This document shows, one piece after another, positions 22,395 to 36,400 of a stretch of 64,000 nt of DNA. Location: the NCBI GenBank assembly GCA_028274465.1, contig CM051455.1, positions 131,970,096-132,034,095 of the forward strand, read 5' to 3'. The notes under the pieces were generated by a model. The model was not told where the DNA came from, did no database searches, and saw nothing but the letters and a program-made list of their open reading frames with translations. The stretch comes from Plantago ovata. Its lineage: Eukaryota; Streptophyta; Magnoliopsida; Lamiales; Plantaginaceae. Made by a program: the position numbers and the translations under genes. How positions within the stretch are numbered: the first letter of the stretch is position 1; every line of letters begins with the position of its first letter.

Positions 22395-25300
22395 TCAACT
22401 CCACCAAAATGCAAGAATCGAAACAGCCATGAGTAGAAATGAGACGAGCCTGCTAGGCGACTGGATTGATGCATTGCTATCGTCATTCATTCCCGATGGG
22501 CCTAAGTTGTTACCCCCACCTAGGACGCCTGAGGGTGATGTCACGAGGGGATTGTTACCGTTGCCACTGCCGCTGCCAGGCACTGTTGTGGAAGAGCCGG
22601 GTGTCCCAGACACTGGAGTCGTGGAGGTAGCACTGGAAAAACATAGAAGCAATGAGACAGAAAACAAATGATATTAAACCTCACATTAAAGAATATACTC
22701 AAAGCGTTCAAATTTGAGATCAGAACTGTTTGTTAATCTCCAATCCGCATAAAGACATAGTGGTAATGTTTAACTATAGACTGAAGCGATAGATTAACTT
22801 CAACTATAATACGAACAGTTGCCCCAATAAGGGCATATCTTCACAATCTCATGAAGCTATGGTCGAAAATAAGTACTTATTGGCTTTATAATCGTCCATC
22901 AACTCCAGCCTAGTTTATTCTCTACAGGATCCACTTTTAACCTTCAAACTCATTCACACTCTCCTTCTAAGTCATTCAAATCTTAAAAATATTATACATG
23001 TTCATACTTGTCCAAAAGATTAAGTCAGTATATATACATCCAGAGAGACAACTAATGGTTGATAATTAAACCCTCACACAAGGTAGAAATCAACTGAATT
23101 TAGTTCATAGACTTCATTGCCAACAGTCCAACACTATTCCACATATTAACAGCTCCATGACTATATCAAAATGGACAACTGTGGAGAACGGAGAAAAAAA
23201 GATTTATAAACTCGGGTTTATTTGATGTTAGGAGAGTGACCACTAGTACACCCTCTCACATGACATCCGGACATCTATATGAAGTGTACATGTTATGTGA
23301 GACGATGAACTAGTGGTCAAACTAATAGCACCAAACAAACCATAAACTCGGTTTAGCTAATAGTCCACGAGTTGTTGTAAGAACATAACATGTAAGAACA
23401 AGTGTTAATACCAATAATATCCATAACCTTTGAAGCAAATAATTAATCTATATCTTATCAAGAATTAACATAGTCATCCTATTCCTTCCACACTAACCAC
23501 ATCAACAAAATGTAATTTATCCCTTACCATCAACCTCATCAACCACTTCAGTTGATGTAGTAACTTTTATACTAGTCATTATAGGATAATTAAATATAAT
23601 CATAATCGAATAGAAAGAAGATTTGCTCTCTACTTACTCATAAAAAAGAATTATGATATTACCTTTTCAAAATAATAAAGAGATAAATAAAAAATCTAAA
23701 TACAATTTACATGAATCACTATGAAGGGGAAAAGTGTCCCCTGAATACATACTATTGGTTGATATAGAGGGACACTTGTTCCCTCCCTATCAGTTGTGTA
23801 AATTGTATTAAAAATTTTTATTTTAAATAAAACACTACTCATGTCAAAATTAATAAAAAGAAAAATTATCTATAAATAGAGACCAAACTTTCACTCAGTT
23901 TCATCCTAATCCCAAGCCCCAACCTTGAGCAATGTTGTTTATTTTCTATTTTTAAGTACTGTAATACTTCCTCCTCCATTTTTAATTAAATGAAATTTTA
24001 GGTAATTGCACATAAATTAATTAAGATTCACAATAAGTAGCCTATATGTACTAAGTACTTCTATTTGATTTTTCCAACTTCGCCGCCAATACTTTGAAAA
24101 AATAAATTTGAAAATCTCACCTATCAAATAGGAGTCAAAGCTTATACTTCAAATAAAATAAAAAATTTAAAATTGACTAAAACTTCATTTAAAAAAAAAT
24201 ATTGAAGTACAAATTCAAACAAAAAGAGGAAAACAAATACTTCGTTTTTTTTTTAAATAAAGTTTTAGCCAATCTTAATATTTTCATTTTATTTGAAGTT
24301 TAAGGTTTGACCCCTATTTAATATTTGATAGGTGAGATTTTCAAATTTGATTTTTTCATACTATTGGGTATGAATTGGGTGTGAAGGTGGAAAGAGCAAA
24401 TGGAATTAATTTGATTTTAGTACATATAGGTTAATTATTGTGAATTTTAATTTATGTGTCATTACCTAAAACTTTATTTAATTAAAAATAAAAATGGAGT
24501 AAGTACATTTTTCACTATTAGTGTTTAATTGCTACTTCTCAATTCGCTTTTTTAAAATTTTCATTAATCTAAGTTTAAAGGTTTTTTTATTACATTTAAA
24601 TATTACTGGTCTTATAATAATAACAGGGTGTGACATTGGTCAAACTAACATCATCAAATAAAAAAAAACAGCATCAAATAAACCATAAATAATTAATTTT
24701 ATTATGTAAGGCTAATAAATTTACGGCATGGCACTAATACCGAGGCAACTAAATTATTAGGCTTTAAAGGCACTGGCATGTGTTCCAGAGCCTGCTAGAC
24801 TGGCTGACTCTGAATGGACAAAAAGGACAGTCCTATATGTCACTCACTGGTCATTCGTCTTGAAATTTCCACCACCACTTTTTGACCTCATGTGTGTACC
24901 CTTTAAATATTTTATTTTAAATATAAATAAAGTAGGTAAAGTGAGCAAATGTTGTTTGCAATTGCAAGTACGTTCTCATTAAAGTGCCACTACTGAATCC
25001 AGATACGCTCATTAATATAGAAATATTATTTCAACTGCACAAATGGAAAATTTTGAAATGTTGTCACGTTAACATGCAGGATGAACAACTTCGTTACACC
25101 CTTTAGTCATGGTCCTTCGCCATGGTTGGTCACCGGATTGTTCCCCTCCCCATAGAGAACAGCCTAAGTTTGTTTATAATTTGTGATGATAAACAAATTC
25201 AGGCCATAGACTATGGTGACAAGAAAAATTATGTTACCAAACATGACGAAAGGGGTGGCATGACGAAAGGACATTACTAAATTTGTAGACTAATAAGAAT

Positions 25301-28300
25301 TTAGTGATGGAATTATTTTACTATTGCAACGCTTATGGCCATTGGCAACATGCAGTAAGCCTAGCCAGTGAGTCAGTGACCATCCTCCCGAACTGATAAT
25401 GGTCCAACCCAGTCACAATGCACTGGACTTCAGAAATGAGACTCACCCTCATAGCATGATATAAAACCCGACTTATCCCAAAAGCTTTTTCTTCCTTAAA
25501 CGTTGATGTTCATTGCGGGTTTATGAGATGCTAAGAGGATCCCTACTCTTCAACTCTCTCACATCGTGTGTGGACCCCGTGTATGGTACACGCACGTATC
25601 ATACCTCATAAACCAAATAACGTTCCAATGTTTCATAACATCAGTGAGTCTAACAAGGCCTAGTCCCTGTCTCTAACTCCTCTCTTTACCCCCTCACTTA
25701 AATTTCTTACTTTCTTCTAACATTACTGACCACATATTTTACCCAACCATCTATCTTTAACATAACCAAAGACAGCAAATCTCAATCACAATCCAATTCG
25801 ATAATAACCCAGACTTCAAGATCAAACAACCTAATATATGAGCCTTATCCCCCACGCGAATAAAAAGAGATAAGGAATCAGAGGGTCCTCGGCTACAACA
25901 TGTCATACTCATACAAGACATTGGAACTAGGATTTTCTCCGCAGAATTCCTCTGAACATATTTTTCAAAATATTTGCCAAGAAAAACACTTGATCAGCTC
26001 AGAATAGCATTTTACTGCCAACAGGGAACCGATTTGGATCTCTATCCTAGTGGATTGATTGCTGTGCAAATAAGTGAATAGTTTATGTTGGAATCAATTG
26101 ATCAAAGGAAAAAGACCAAGCAAAGCCAAAAGTATATCGTATCACTTTCTCACCACACCAAGGTAAGTACTAATAAAGTTGCTCTTGACAATCCCATACT
26201 ACCACCCAAATGACAATGGCAACAAATTAATGACAAAAAGATATCCCACAAATTGTTGTCCAAACTGGAAAATGATGCCGTGAATCTTGCAAGTAATGCT
26301 ATCCAGATCACTGGCTTAAAAGGTTCCACAATGGAAATCAAAGGATGAAAATGAAATGCTATGTGAATATGACACTAGCTTTTGCAGATGCCAATCCCAC
26401 CTTAGATATGCTATGGGGAAATGTTTTTCTAACTAAAATCTGATGTCAAAACTCATAAAGCAGTTTGAATATCTAGAGAATGCTGGTAATATTTTGAATT
26501 TGTAAAGCTAAAAAGCAAACCAAAGATCATATTCTCATGTCCACTTTTGGTTGACACTAATGTATACTACTAATAATTCACTAATCCAGGTAACACTTTC
26601 CGAGTATTGTGGATTCCACCTTCATTTTTATGTTAGAAAAACAATAGCATAGTTAAATTTGAATAACTACAAGGAGTTAAGAATATCATGAAAATAGACT
26701 GTCATTCGGGTAATGGCAACATTAGAATTACGCACCAATTGCCAATTGCCAACGTGGTTCAACGTTCAAAGACGTAGGACCAGCATGGGAGACGACCGTC
26801 TAGGGTTGGTGCAACACAAGTAGGAAAAAACAAAGGGATGGATAGATCCTAGTAGTATAGTACTATTAGAGAAGAAGATAATCCCCTTCTATAAGTATCT
26901 AAGAATTGCAGTTAAAAAAAAGGATGCGTTTTGGTGGAGGGCCATTCTGGACCACAGCAAGAGGGCCCTGTTGGTTTTCCCCATCTCATCACAGCAATAA
27001 CAAGTTCAATAAGCCATCATAATAGAATAGTCATAATCATGGATTGACCCACACAATAAATTAAACAATACCAAAGTTCAAAAAACACATTTGTGCCGTT
27101 GGGAAATTTTATACTGGATGAGAGTCATAGATGGATGCATACCTTGCAGGATATGAACAACCATTTGAACCTGTACATCAAACACAACACAAAAAAGTAA
27201 AAGTTCAGACTAACAATCACCCACAAGTCTTTACACCATAAAGAAAGATGCTTTAGTAAATCCAACAAGTGAACTGCCCTAAATGTTTCTACACAATTCA
27301 ACACGTTCCAAAATGTTTCTAGCTAAAGTAAATGTGGTTCAATAATATAACTTTAGAAGACAATTACTCAGATCTAGTAGTTAATAATGTCATCAATCAT
27401 CATAAATGATCACCTAACATGCTAAACTTGCAAGTACTCACTTAAAGTAAACCACAGTATAGTAGGAGGTAGTAATAACAAAAAAGCCAGAAGGAGAAAA
27501 ACAAAACAAAGCTACTCACTGGGATCACTAGTGACAACGGTTGCAGTGCCAGCAAAATCACAAGCAGTAGCCTGCTGGCGGTTCTTCTGGAAATAACTGT
27601 TGGTGGCATAGCTGCAGTGAGCCCTCACACTGTTGGGGTTGTAACAAGGTCCGTTTGTATGGATTGGGTTGCAATCTGCACCAGCTCCACAGGCATAGTC
27701 TAGTGTCTTCTGCAAGACTGACTCATTCCCATCTTTGCAAATGCACCATGTTGCACCTACAACACAAGTTTCAAAATTACATTTGTATTGTGACCTTTTT
27801 TGTCAAGTCTTGAACCTAAAAGAAGATGGAGAATGATGAACCCAGAAAGTATATACTCCAAGATTTGTGTATTTACTAACTCTGAAGCATCAAACAAAGA
27901 GAAATATGTTTTTTTTTTTTTTTTGTTATTCTACAAACTGCCATTGGATTAGGCCAAAAAAACAAAACAAAACAAAAGTTCTTTATCTATCTTTCTGTAA
28001 AATTCAAATTCTATGACAACATCTATATACCAGCATTAGGCTAAACACCATGAAAAGAAAGCATGAAGAGACTATATACCAAGATTTGTACATTTTTTCA
28101 CCTCTGAATCATTACACACTGAGAAAAATGAAATATCTATGTTATGAAACCATTTGAAAAAGATTTGAATTTGGTCAAGGGTTTAGGAAAAGGCAAAAAG
28201 GTTTTAAGCTTCTAACCAGTAAAACAAGAGCAAATAAACATGAGCTCACAAATCACAATTAACTTTATTCTTAGAAAGTACATTACTACTTTCTTTTTTA

Positions 28301-28400
28301 ATTAACAAAAACTAAGGGAAACAGGGTAGAGTGTGAAAAGAAGCTTACTGGAGTGGGTAGCCATGGCCAAGAGAAGCAGGAAAACCTCAAAACGAGCCAT
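22395..28400 (-). CDS. GPI-anchored X8-domain protein, plasmodesmata callose-binding type
   Basis: X8 (CBM43) proteins of this kind bind beta-1,3-glucan (callose), and the PDCB members sit at plasmodesmata. Coding exons in order: 28349-28400, 27520-27756, 27143-27170, 22395-22632 (184 residues). Residues 1-19 form a signal peptide. The X8 domain follows at once (TWCICKDG, then Cys pairs through ACGAGADC, GPCYNP, AHCSYATNSYFQ, ACDFAGTA) and ends near NGCSYPA. A low-complexity Ser/Thr/Pro/Gly linker leads to a C-terminal hydrophobic tail (FLLMAVSILAFW) with small residues before it, a GPI-anchor signal. Length fits the PDCB family. There is no glycosyl hydrolase domain, so it is a binding protein, not a glucanase. 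The third intron is about 4.5 kb and carries a fold-back transposon. The start is fixed by the signal peptide; all splice phases agree. Confidence 0.88.
23967..24503. mobile_element. Fold-back MITE with arms over 200 bp
   Basis: The left arm from 23967 and the right arm back from 24503 are complementary over more than 200 bases with small indels. Shared blocks include TTTTAGGTAAT, ACATAAATTAA, CCTATATGTACTAA, TTTGAAAATCTCACCTATCA and ACTTCAAATAAAAT. TA flanks both ends (23965-23966, 24504-24505), and the tips (CTTCCTCCTCC / GGAGTAAG) recall Stowaway. It lies in intron 3 of the X8 gene. Confidence 0.85.
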
Positions 28401-28465
28401 TCGGAGTAAAGACAATGCTACCTTAGCTGGAATGAAGCAGAAGAAGGTTAATGATAAGGGTATGT

Positions 28466-28492
28466 GAAGAAGAAGAAGAAGAAGAAGAAGAG
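28466..28492 (-). repeat. CTT/GAA trinucleotide repeat upstream of the X8 gene
   Basis: About nine GAA units on the plus strand (CTT on the gene strand) lie 66-92 bases upstream of the ATG, probably in the 5' UTR or core promoter. Confidence 0.85.
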
Positions 28493-30483
28493 AGGGTTGG
28501 TTGGAAGAGTGAGAGTAGTAAGTGAGTGAAATGGAGAAGTGAAATGTGTATAAAGAAGAGGGTGGTGGGATGGAAGTGGACCAGGCTGGTCAGAATTGTC
28601 GCCTTGTGACATTCTACTTTTTTTTTTAAAATATTTTTGGTGTGTGTGCACTGCTGCAGCTTCTTCACCTTGTGTTTCTCGTCTTTCCTCTGTTTATTAT
28701 CTCATTTCCCCACTTTTACCGCACTGTGTTTTTTATGCCACTGCTTTAGTCATGTTTCAGGATAAAACAATTAAAGTATTTTCAATCGAAATTTTTATCA
28801 TAGGTCCATTATTTAAGTTCAAGTTACTACTATAAAATTGGATATTTTTACTCTATACTCTCTCCATTCCTTCAAAAGTTTTATATTTTAATTTTTTTCA
28901 GTTAACAAATTTCAACATTTACTATCAATTACACTTAAATTATAATGATAAAGTATGTAACGAAATTATATTTATGAAACTTTAAGTTCAATATATTTAT
29001 AATATAATTTTATAAATTTTCATAATATAATTTCATTAAATATCCAAAGCACCAATCAGTTAACCATAACAAATACCATTTCTCTACCAAAGCCACTTCT
29101 GTTTGGTAAAGTACTCATGCAGGATTGGTCATGCTCATGATTATGAATTTGAGTATTTAAAGAATCATGATGGTAGGGCATGTGCAATGAGTAGAGTGGC
29201 GGATGGTTGAGACAAACGTTCAAATTGGTGGAGTAAACTAATCTCAAACAATTGATAAATGTGTAGTTTAAGACAACCGTATTAGTATGGAATGATTACA
29301 TAGTTCTTTTTGGATAATATCCGTAATTAAGTTTTTATTTTCACACAAAAACTTGTTTTCATCAAATCTCGTAGTTAACAAACATTATTCAAAATAGAAT
29401 CTTTAATCCTGCCAAAGCCAACACATATGGCTGTAGTTAGATATCAACCCCTACAACTTGCATGGCCCTCATAACAAGTTTGCCACAACAGTTCTCCGAC
29501 TTGCTCGTTAGTCCAAACCACAACAACATTACAAGTCACAACAAAGTAATTGGTTTGTATTAGCACAAGCACAAAACCCACCATTGTCACCATTCTCAAA
29601 TTCAGAACATCCACACTAAACACATTCTGATTATTCAACACCACCACAATACCTGACCCAGAGTACACCAGCTTTACGACTTATACCGGAAATATTTAAA
29701 TTGAATGGAACTAAATTTGAGGGCAAAAACGACATATATACTTATACCAACCATCATCCTCCACAAAAGATTAAAAACTGAATGGTAGACTTACGTAAAT
29801 TGCAAAACCCAGCCCTCAAACACACATTAGCCTTGAAAGTTGTAACTAAAATAACCATATCACTTATAATAGTTCTCCTACTAAGCTCAATCACTCAACA
29901 CTAAAGAACATGCCCTAAATGAGTAAAGTTAAAAGTCTCCATTACAGAAAATTCGCAAAGCTATAATAATACCTGAATTGAGCTTCGAATTTGTGCATCA
30001 CATACCAGCAGCATAGCCTCCCCGTATTTCCTCATTGGATGTTTTTCTAAGAACTAAGAAGGCGAAAATTCATAACAGTAAAAACTAGGAAGAAAAGAAT
30101 TATTGATTGAAACATTTCGTATCGTGCCTGGTTGAAACAAGTAAACAAATTAAAACTAGGCAAAACCTAATCCCTGGGCAGAAATCCCCTGCTGAACCAT
30201 TTGTCTGAAATCAGTTTACAAGCCCATCGGTAAAGCCCATGATATTCAATCTAAGCCCATTTCCGATTTACGGACCCTACTGGCTTGTGGATTGACTGGA
30301 ATCTGGACCCAATCACTGCAAACCCGACTCGGATCGTGAGCTTCATTGACATCAGTTTTCTCAAAAGCGTTTCTTCTTCTCCACTGCAAACTGTGCAACT
30401 AATTGAATTTTCTCTAATTTCACCGCCGATATTCAATCGAACTGTCACTTTCATCCCTAAGCTCAAGGAGAAAACGCCCGGCT
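28493..30483. other. Intergenic region between the X8 and helicase genes
   Basis: This divergent region must hold both promoters. I see a half Stowaway-like block near 28853-29040 (CTCTCTCCATTCCTTC and AT-rich palindromes) with no clear partner end. Two short minus-strand frames near 29056-29247 and 29444-29668 lack recognisable domains. Bases just before 30484 are probably helicase 5' UTR. Confidence 0.4.
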
Positions 30484-33400
30484 ATGATGGTGCTGGAGCT
30501 TCCTCGCTTAACGAACTCTCTGAGGCTTCCTTTTGATGCCGATCAAGCTTACCTCAATCGTAAATCCTACCTCCAAAACCTCAATCTCCAAAGGTAACCT
30601 TATTTGCAAGTTTGTTTTGCATTCATTTTCTCGATTTTAATGTCCATAATTTGAAGCTTATACTAAAAAAAAAATTCTGGCTAGTTCGGTCGTTTCTAAC
30701 AGAGGAGAATCGGAGCTAGCTCGCAAGGTTGTTTATAAATGGGACGAAGGTAATGCCTAGTGCTAGTTACTCAATTCTACATGTTCTGAATTGAATACGG
30801 TTTAGTATAAATATATCAGCTAAATTTATTATACTGTGGTGTTTGAGTATAAACAAACGGCTAAACAGATATTATAAACATATCCGTGAATTGTGCAGCT
30901 TCTCCCGAGGTAAGGCAAGCGTACAAGCAGTTTGTTGTGGCCGTGGTTGAGCTGATGGGCGGAGAGGTGGTGTCAGAGGAGTTTCAGGAAGTGGCATTGA
31001 AATTTTATGAGATGTTTGGTGGTGCCACTGATGCAGAAAAGGAAGAGGGACCCAAGAGGTTCCTTGCGAAAAGGTAGGTTATAGTTTGCGGAAAGTTTTG
31101 AGTGTATTTGTATTGTTCGTGGAAGTTGTAAGGTTTATGGAGGCTGTATGTCATTTCTGCTGTATGAGATATAATCTCTGAACTAGTACATATAATGCTT
31201 AAGTCTTGATTATGTAAATTGTAATGGCCATTTTTCCCTGTAGAATGCATGTTCAATATTTTAGGAACAGAAGATTTAAGATTCCGCCTGGTAAAATTTC
31301 AATAAACTGTATATGCATCCGTTTAATTGGTCCGATGAGTACATCTTGGATTGGAGCTGCTATGACTGCAATCTAGTGGACATCTCAGATATGGCGTATT
31401 CGGAAAGAATGGAGAATAGATACTTTGTAGACACATGTTGCACACAGTCTCTGGAAGTATATTTTTCATGTACATTGTTCACTTAGTTCAGTTCTGTTTC
31501 TAAGAATGTTTAGGTGAATTTTCAGGAATTTATGCCCCTTCTTTGTAACTTCTGACATTACACATGTATTGTCCTCCTCCTTAATATTCGGGATTTCTTA
31601 TAAGAAGAAAAATAATAGAAAGAAAGACTGGAAAACTGTTGCTTATCATTTGCGTTTTGGTACGTTTTGGTACTTAGTTGCTCACTTTCTTAAGTAGTCA
31701 GGTTACTGTTGTAAGGTCTTCCAATCTCCCCCTCCCAAATCCCCAAATTTTCCCCCACACCTTAGCATCTGTTGTATGTGGCTCATTTTTCCATTCCTTC
31801 TTTTTGAACCGACATTTTTAACTCCATTACAACAACATTAGTATTTTGAAGATGTTTAAAAGTCTTTCAGCTCTGTTTTTGCTGCGTGCTTGTATGTGGT
31901 TCCAGCTTTCACCCGAGTGTTTGCATGGGCTTAAGAAAACTCTCTTGGGCTTTCATGGCTTATGTCACATGCTGAGATGTTTGCTTTGAACCTTCTGCTT
32001 AGATTGCATCAAGTGATTAGGAGCACAAATTGAATAAGCATATCCACTGGTGTTTTTTGGGTCCCTTCTTTTCTTTTCTTTCTGAAATTTCGCAGACACT
32101 CTTTCTTTAATGAAAAATCAACTTTAGAGCTCTTCAAGCCAGAGCAAAGCAGTAGCTGCTTCTATAAGCTTGTACTATTAAAAAAACATCAGAATGTTCG
32201 TGTATTGATTATTACTGTGTTTTCTGAGGCTGTGTGGTTATCTGTTTTAGACCATTTATTGGTTAGTTTTGATGAAATACAGGTTAGAGTTGCAAAAACT
32301 AGTTGGTTACACAATACCAGAAGCAAACTTACTCAAAGTTGCAACAATGGTGGAGATACTTTCTAATCTACAGAAGAATGAGCATGGCATTTGGCATATG
32401 CCGGAATCTACAAGCGAAGTGACTGACGGTACAGAATTTGGTTCAGATCTTGAATTCCATGCACCTGCCCGTTTTCTCATCGATATTTCGTTGGAGGAGG
32501 CTGATCATTTGGTGAAGGAAACTAGCACATCTTGTTCTCATGGTGACGGGTGGTCTGATAATGGCACGCACAGCAACTTCCAACCTTCATCTATTGGTGG
32601 TAATTTTGACCTAGAATGGTTGCAGGATGCCTGTGAGAAAATTGTCAGGGGAAGTGCTTCACAACTTCCTCGTGATGAACTAGCAATGGCTATTTGCCGC
32701 ATTCTTGATTCAGATAAGCCTGGTGATGAGGTAGACAAAGAAGTCGATAGTCCTTTATTTTATTTTATTATTATAATTTTTTTTTTTGTGTCACCAACTT
32801 CTTACAATCATGTTTGATTTGTAGATAGCTGGTGATTTACTGGATCTTGTTGGTGATAGTTCTTTTGAAACTGTTCAAGACCTTATTATGGTATGAATAA
32901 TGCACCGACTTGAATCAGCTTTGTTCTATGGTGTAGGACTTTACTCTCTAGCCTTTGTTATGAATGTGCATTCATATTTTCATTTTATTTTCAAGTTTGA
33001 GTTCATTTTACATAATATGTCATTCATTTGGGCTTTAATATTGATACATTCCAAACCTTCCTAACCACTCTTAACTGGGGAGATTAGTTCCTGTGATTCT
33101 ATGAACAACTCTCATTCTTTACCACAATCACTCATTCACAGCACAGAAAGGATATCGTTGAAAGCATCCACAGGGGCTTGCTTGTTTTGAAATCTGATAA
33201 ATCAACATCTTCTACGCAACCACGAATGCCCAGCTATGGTACTCAGGTGAGGCATTGGATCGGAATTTGTTTCTTGCCATCTTGGCATACGTAAAGCTTC
33301 CTTCTTCATGTGTTGTTGGAATACTGAATTGGACGTTTAATATGATTAATCATCCTATTACAGGTAACTGTCCAGACTGAGAGTGAACGGCAAATTGATA

Positions 33401-36400
33401 AACTTCGCCGCAAAGAGGAGAAGAAGCATAGGCGTGGAACTGATCACGGGATTGAGAATGACTTGTCTACTTTCAGTTTTGGTTCTTTACTCCAAGCAAG
33501 CGAGAGGAAGAATGTACTTGATGATCTTGTAGGACATGGTGATGGTGCTCAGCTTGCTGCCACTGCTCTTCCTCAGGGTACTGTGAGGAAGCATTACAAG
33601 GGTTATGAAGAAGTTATTGTTCCTCCCATGCCAACTGCACCTATGCGTCCAGGGGAGAAGCTGGTATGCTTACACTTCTTTGGTTAAAGTAACTCAAAAA
33701 ACCACTAGTTAATATGGTTAATGGTCTCTATACTTGAGTGGGTGGAGTGTAAGTTTTACTAGTGCGCATAAAATGCTGGCTTTCCTAACCGTTAGGAAAA
33801 CTAGGCGTTTTATAAGAATATCACTTTATATGACAATATATGATCAGGCATATCTAGGATTTCATCTAATGCTTACATGTTTATGTGCACATTTTTCACT
33901 AGGTTGTTTATATTGTTTTCTGCGGTTGTAAACAGACATTCATCTCGATTTTCTTTTGTATCCAGAAGACTTTGTTTCTCAGTTATGAAAGTTCAGTTTT
34001 CTTCTCAGAGTCATTAAGTCTTTTTATATTGACAGATTGCGATAAAGGAGTTAGATGAGTTAGCACAAGCAGCTTTTCATGGTTACCAGTCTTTAAACCG
34101 GATACAGAGCAGGATATTCCAAACAACTTACAACAGTAACGAAAATATACTGGTGAAATAAGTTCATAATATAATCTTTGTTATCTGTTCCAGGAAAATA
34201 AACTATTATACCTTGGAAATGATTTTCATTTTTAATTTCTTTTTTCAGGTTTGTGCTCCAACAGGGGCTGGGAAAACAAATATAGCGATGATTTCTATTC
34301 TACATGAGGTGTGTGAAATACAGTCTCTTATTCTTTTCCACCCGTGAAGAATCTTTTGTATGCTGAATTACATTATTTCATCCATAACTTCACAATTAGT
34401 AGGGAACGGAAGTTAATGATATATATAGAACTATAGATGCCCAGTTACTGATGAAGCCAAATAACCAACCCCCACCCCCGTGTATATCAGTTTTTGTTTA
34501 ATAATACTTCCTTGATCACCTTACCCAAAAAAAAATAAAAAAAATCAGTCTCGGAAGTCAGTTGATATGATGGGTACTCCATGCAGAACTGAACAAATGA
34601 ATAAAGTTTAAAGAGTCATCTATGTCCCATCTCTCGGATCTTATCCTCTGTGATGCATATAGTTAAGTTCTTAAAAGGATTCTAAAAGAATAGTGATGGG
34701 CTTTACAGATATCTACCTCCGAAATTCCTCTTTTCTTGTTGTTATTCATGTATGTACTTGTGGGTTCATATGAACTCGTCCCATCTCAGTCTTCTATTTC
34801 TGTATTTATCCTTGCATAATTTTCTCCCTGCAACTTCCTCTGACTCCCTAACCATGCTGACAGATTGGACAACATTTCAAAGATGGTTACTTGCATAAGG
34901 ATGAATTCAAGATAGTTTATGTTGCTCCTATGAAGGTAATTTCAGAATGAATAATGTCAATGTTCTCTTCTCTTAATTATTAATCTTAATAACTCCCTTC
35001 CTTAGGCATTAGCGGCAGAAGTTACATCAACCTTCAGCCATCGGTTATCCCCGTTGAATGTGTCTGTGAGAGAACTTACTGGCGATATGCAACTCACAAA
35101 GAGTGAACTTGAGGAAACTCAGGTTATCTCTTGTCCATGTCTGTTGTTTCATTTCACTTGTTTATTACAGACCCTTCTTCTTTCTGATAAGTAGATAATG
35201 ACATAAGGTTTTCTTTCAAGAGTTTCTGCTTGCATCTTAAACGTCTTGTAACATTTTTCTGTTGTGTAGATGATTGTAACAACTCCAGAGAAGTGGGATG
35301 TGATTACTCGAAAAAGTAGTGACATGGCCCTCTCGATGCTTGTGAAGCTGCTAATCATTGATGAAGTCCACCTATTGAATGATGATAGAGGTCCTGTAAT
35401 TGAAGCTTTGGTAGCTCGAACTCTTCGGCAGGTAGTACTACACTAGCTGGTACTTGGTATCACCTACATGATTTTGTTCAAAGCTTTATTCCTCCATGCA
35501 TATGTATAACAAATTGGTGGGCTAGTAGTTAGCAGTTCTTAACTATGGAAGTTTATTTTGTTTGTTTTATTCCTGTGTGCTGTATACTCTGTCCATTCCC
35601 ATACAAGAGTTTTGTCTGCTTTTTGTTTTTAGAAATTTATAAAATATGGAGATATATTATAAGTGTGTTAGGTTGGTGTAGTAAATACCGAAGAATTTGA
35701 TTAAGTGAGTTTGTAACCTCTTCGCAGATATATTTGCCCATACTCTTTTTTATTAAAAAAAAAAAATAAAAGTTCTCAAAGTATTTTAATACACGAGAAG
35801 TGTATTATTAGATATGTTACCCAGACTTACCGAGATGGCTGCTGTACCGGTCTCAACACAGTACAACACCAGTGCTGGTATGTAATCGTGCTGGGATATG
35901 GTTGTAATTTGTCGGACACATGGAACTGTGCCAGTATGGAATCCAATAATTATTGGACAATCTAATATGGCTGCTTGCCTGCTTGGAAATTTGATATTTA
36001 AACCGGAGAGAAGATAGAATAGGAGAGACGAGAATGGCATAAAGGAAGACAGAATGAAGTTCTGGAAGCCAATATTAATTAACATGCTGATGGAGTTGAG
36101 CAAGGGCTGCATATTTTGGAATGTATCTTTTCGAAGGGATACATGATTAGGAAGTTGAGCTTTTGATGACATGGTGTGCTGTTTATCTGGAGCTCATGTC
36201 AGACATAGAGAATTGGATAGAAGGAAATGGTTTCTAACAGAAGATGGGGTGTTCTCAGTAAAGAGTTACTGCATATCCTTGGGATCTTCCTTCACATTAA
36301 ACTTCCCATGGAGAATTATTTGGAGAAGTATATTATCCCTCGGGTGGCATTCTTTTTATGGACAGTGGCGTTGGGGAAGGTGTTAACCACTGATAATTTA

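Noticed and set aside
29056..29668. Two short minus-strand frames upstream of the helicase
   Set aside because: No domain, no splice-supported extension, composition unlike the real exons nearby.
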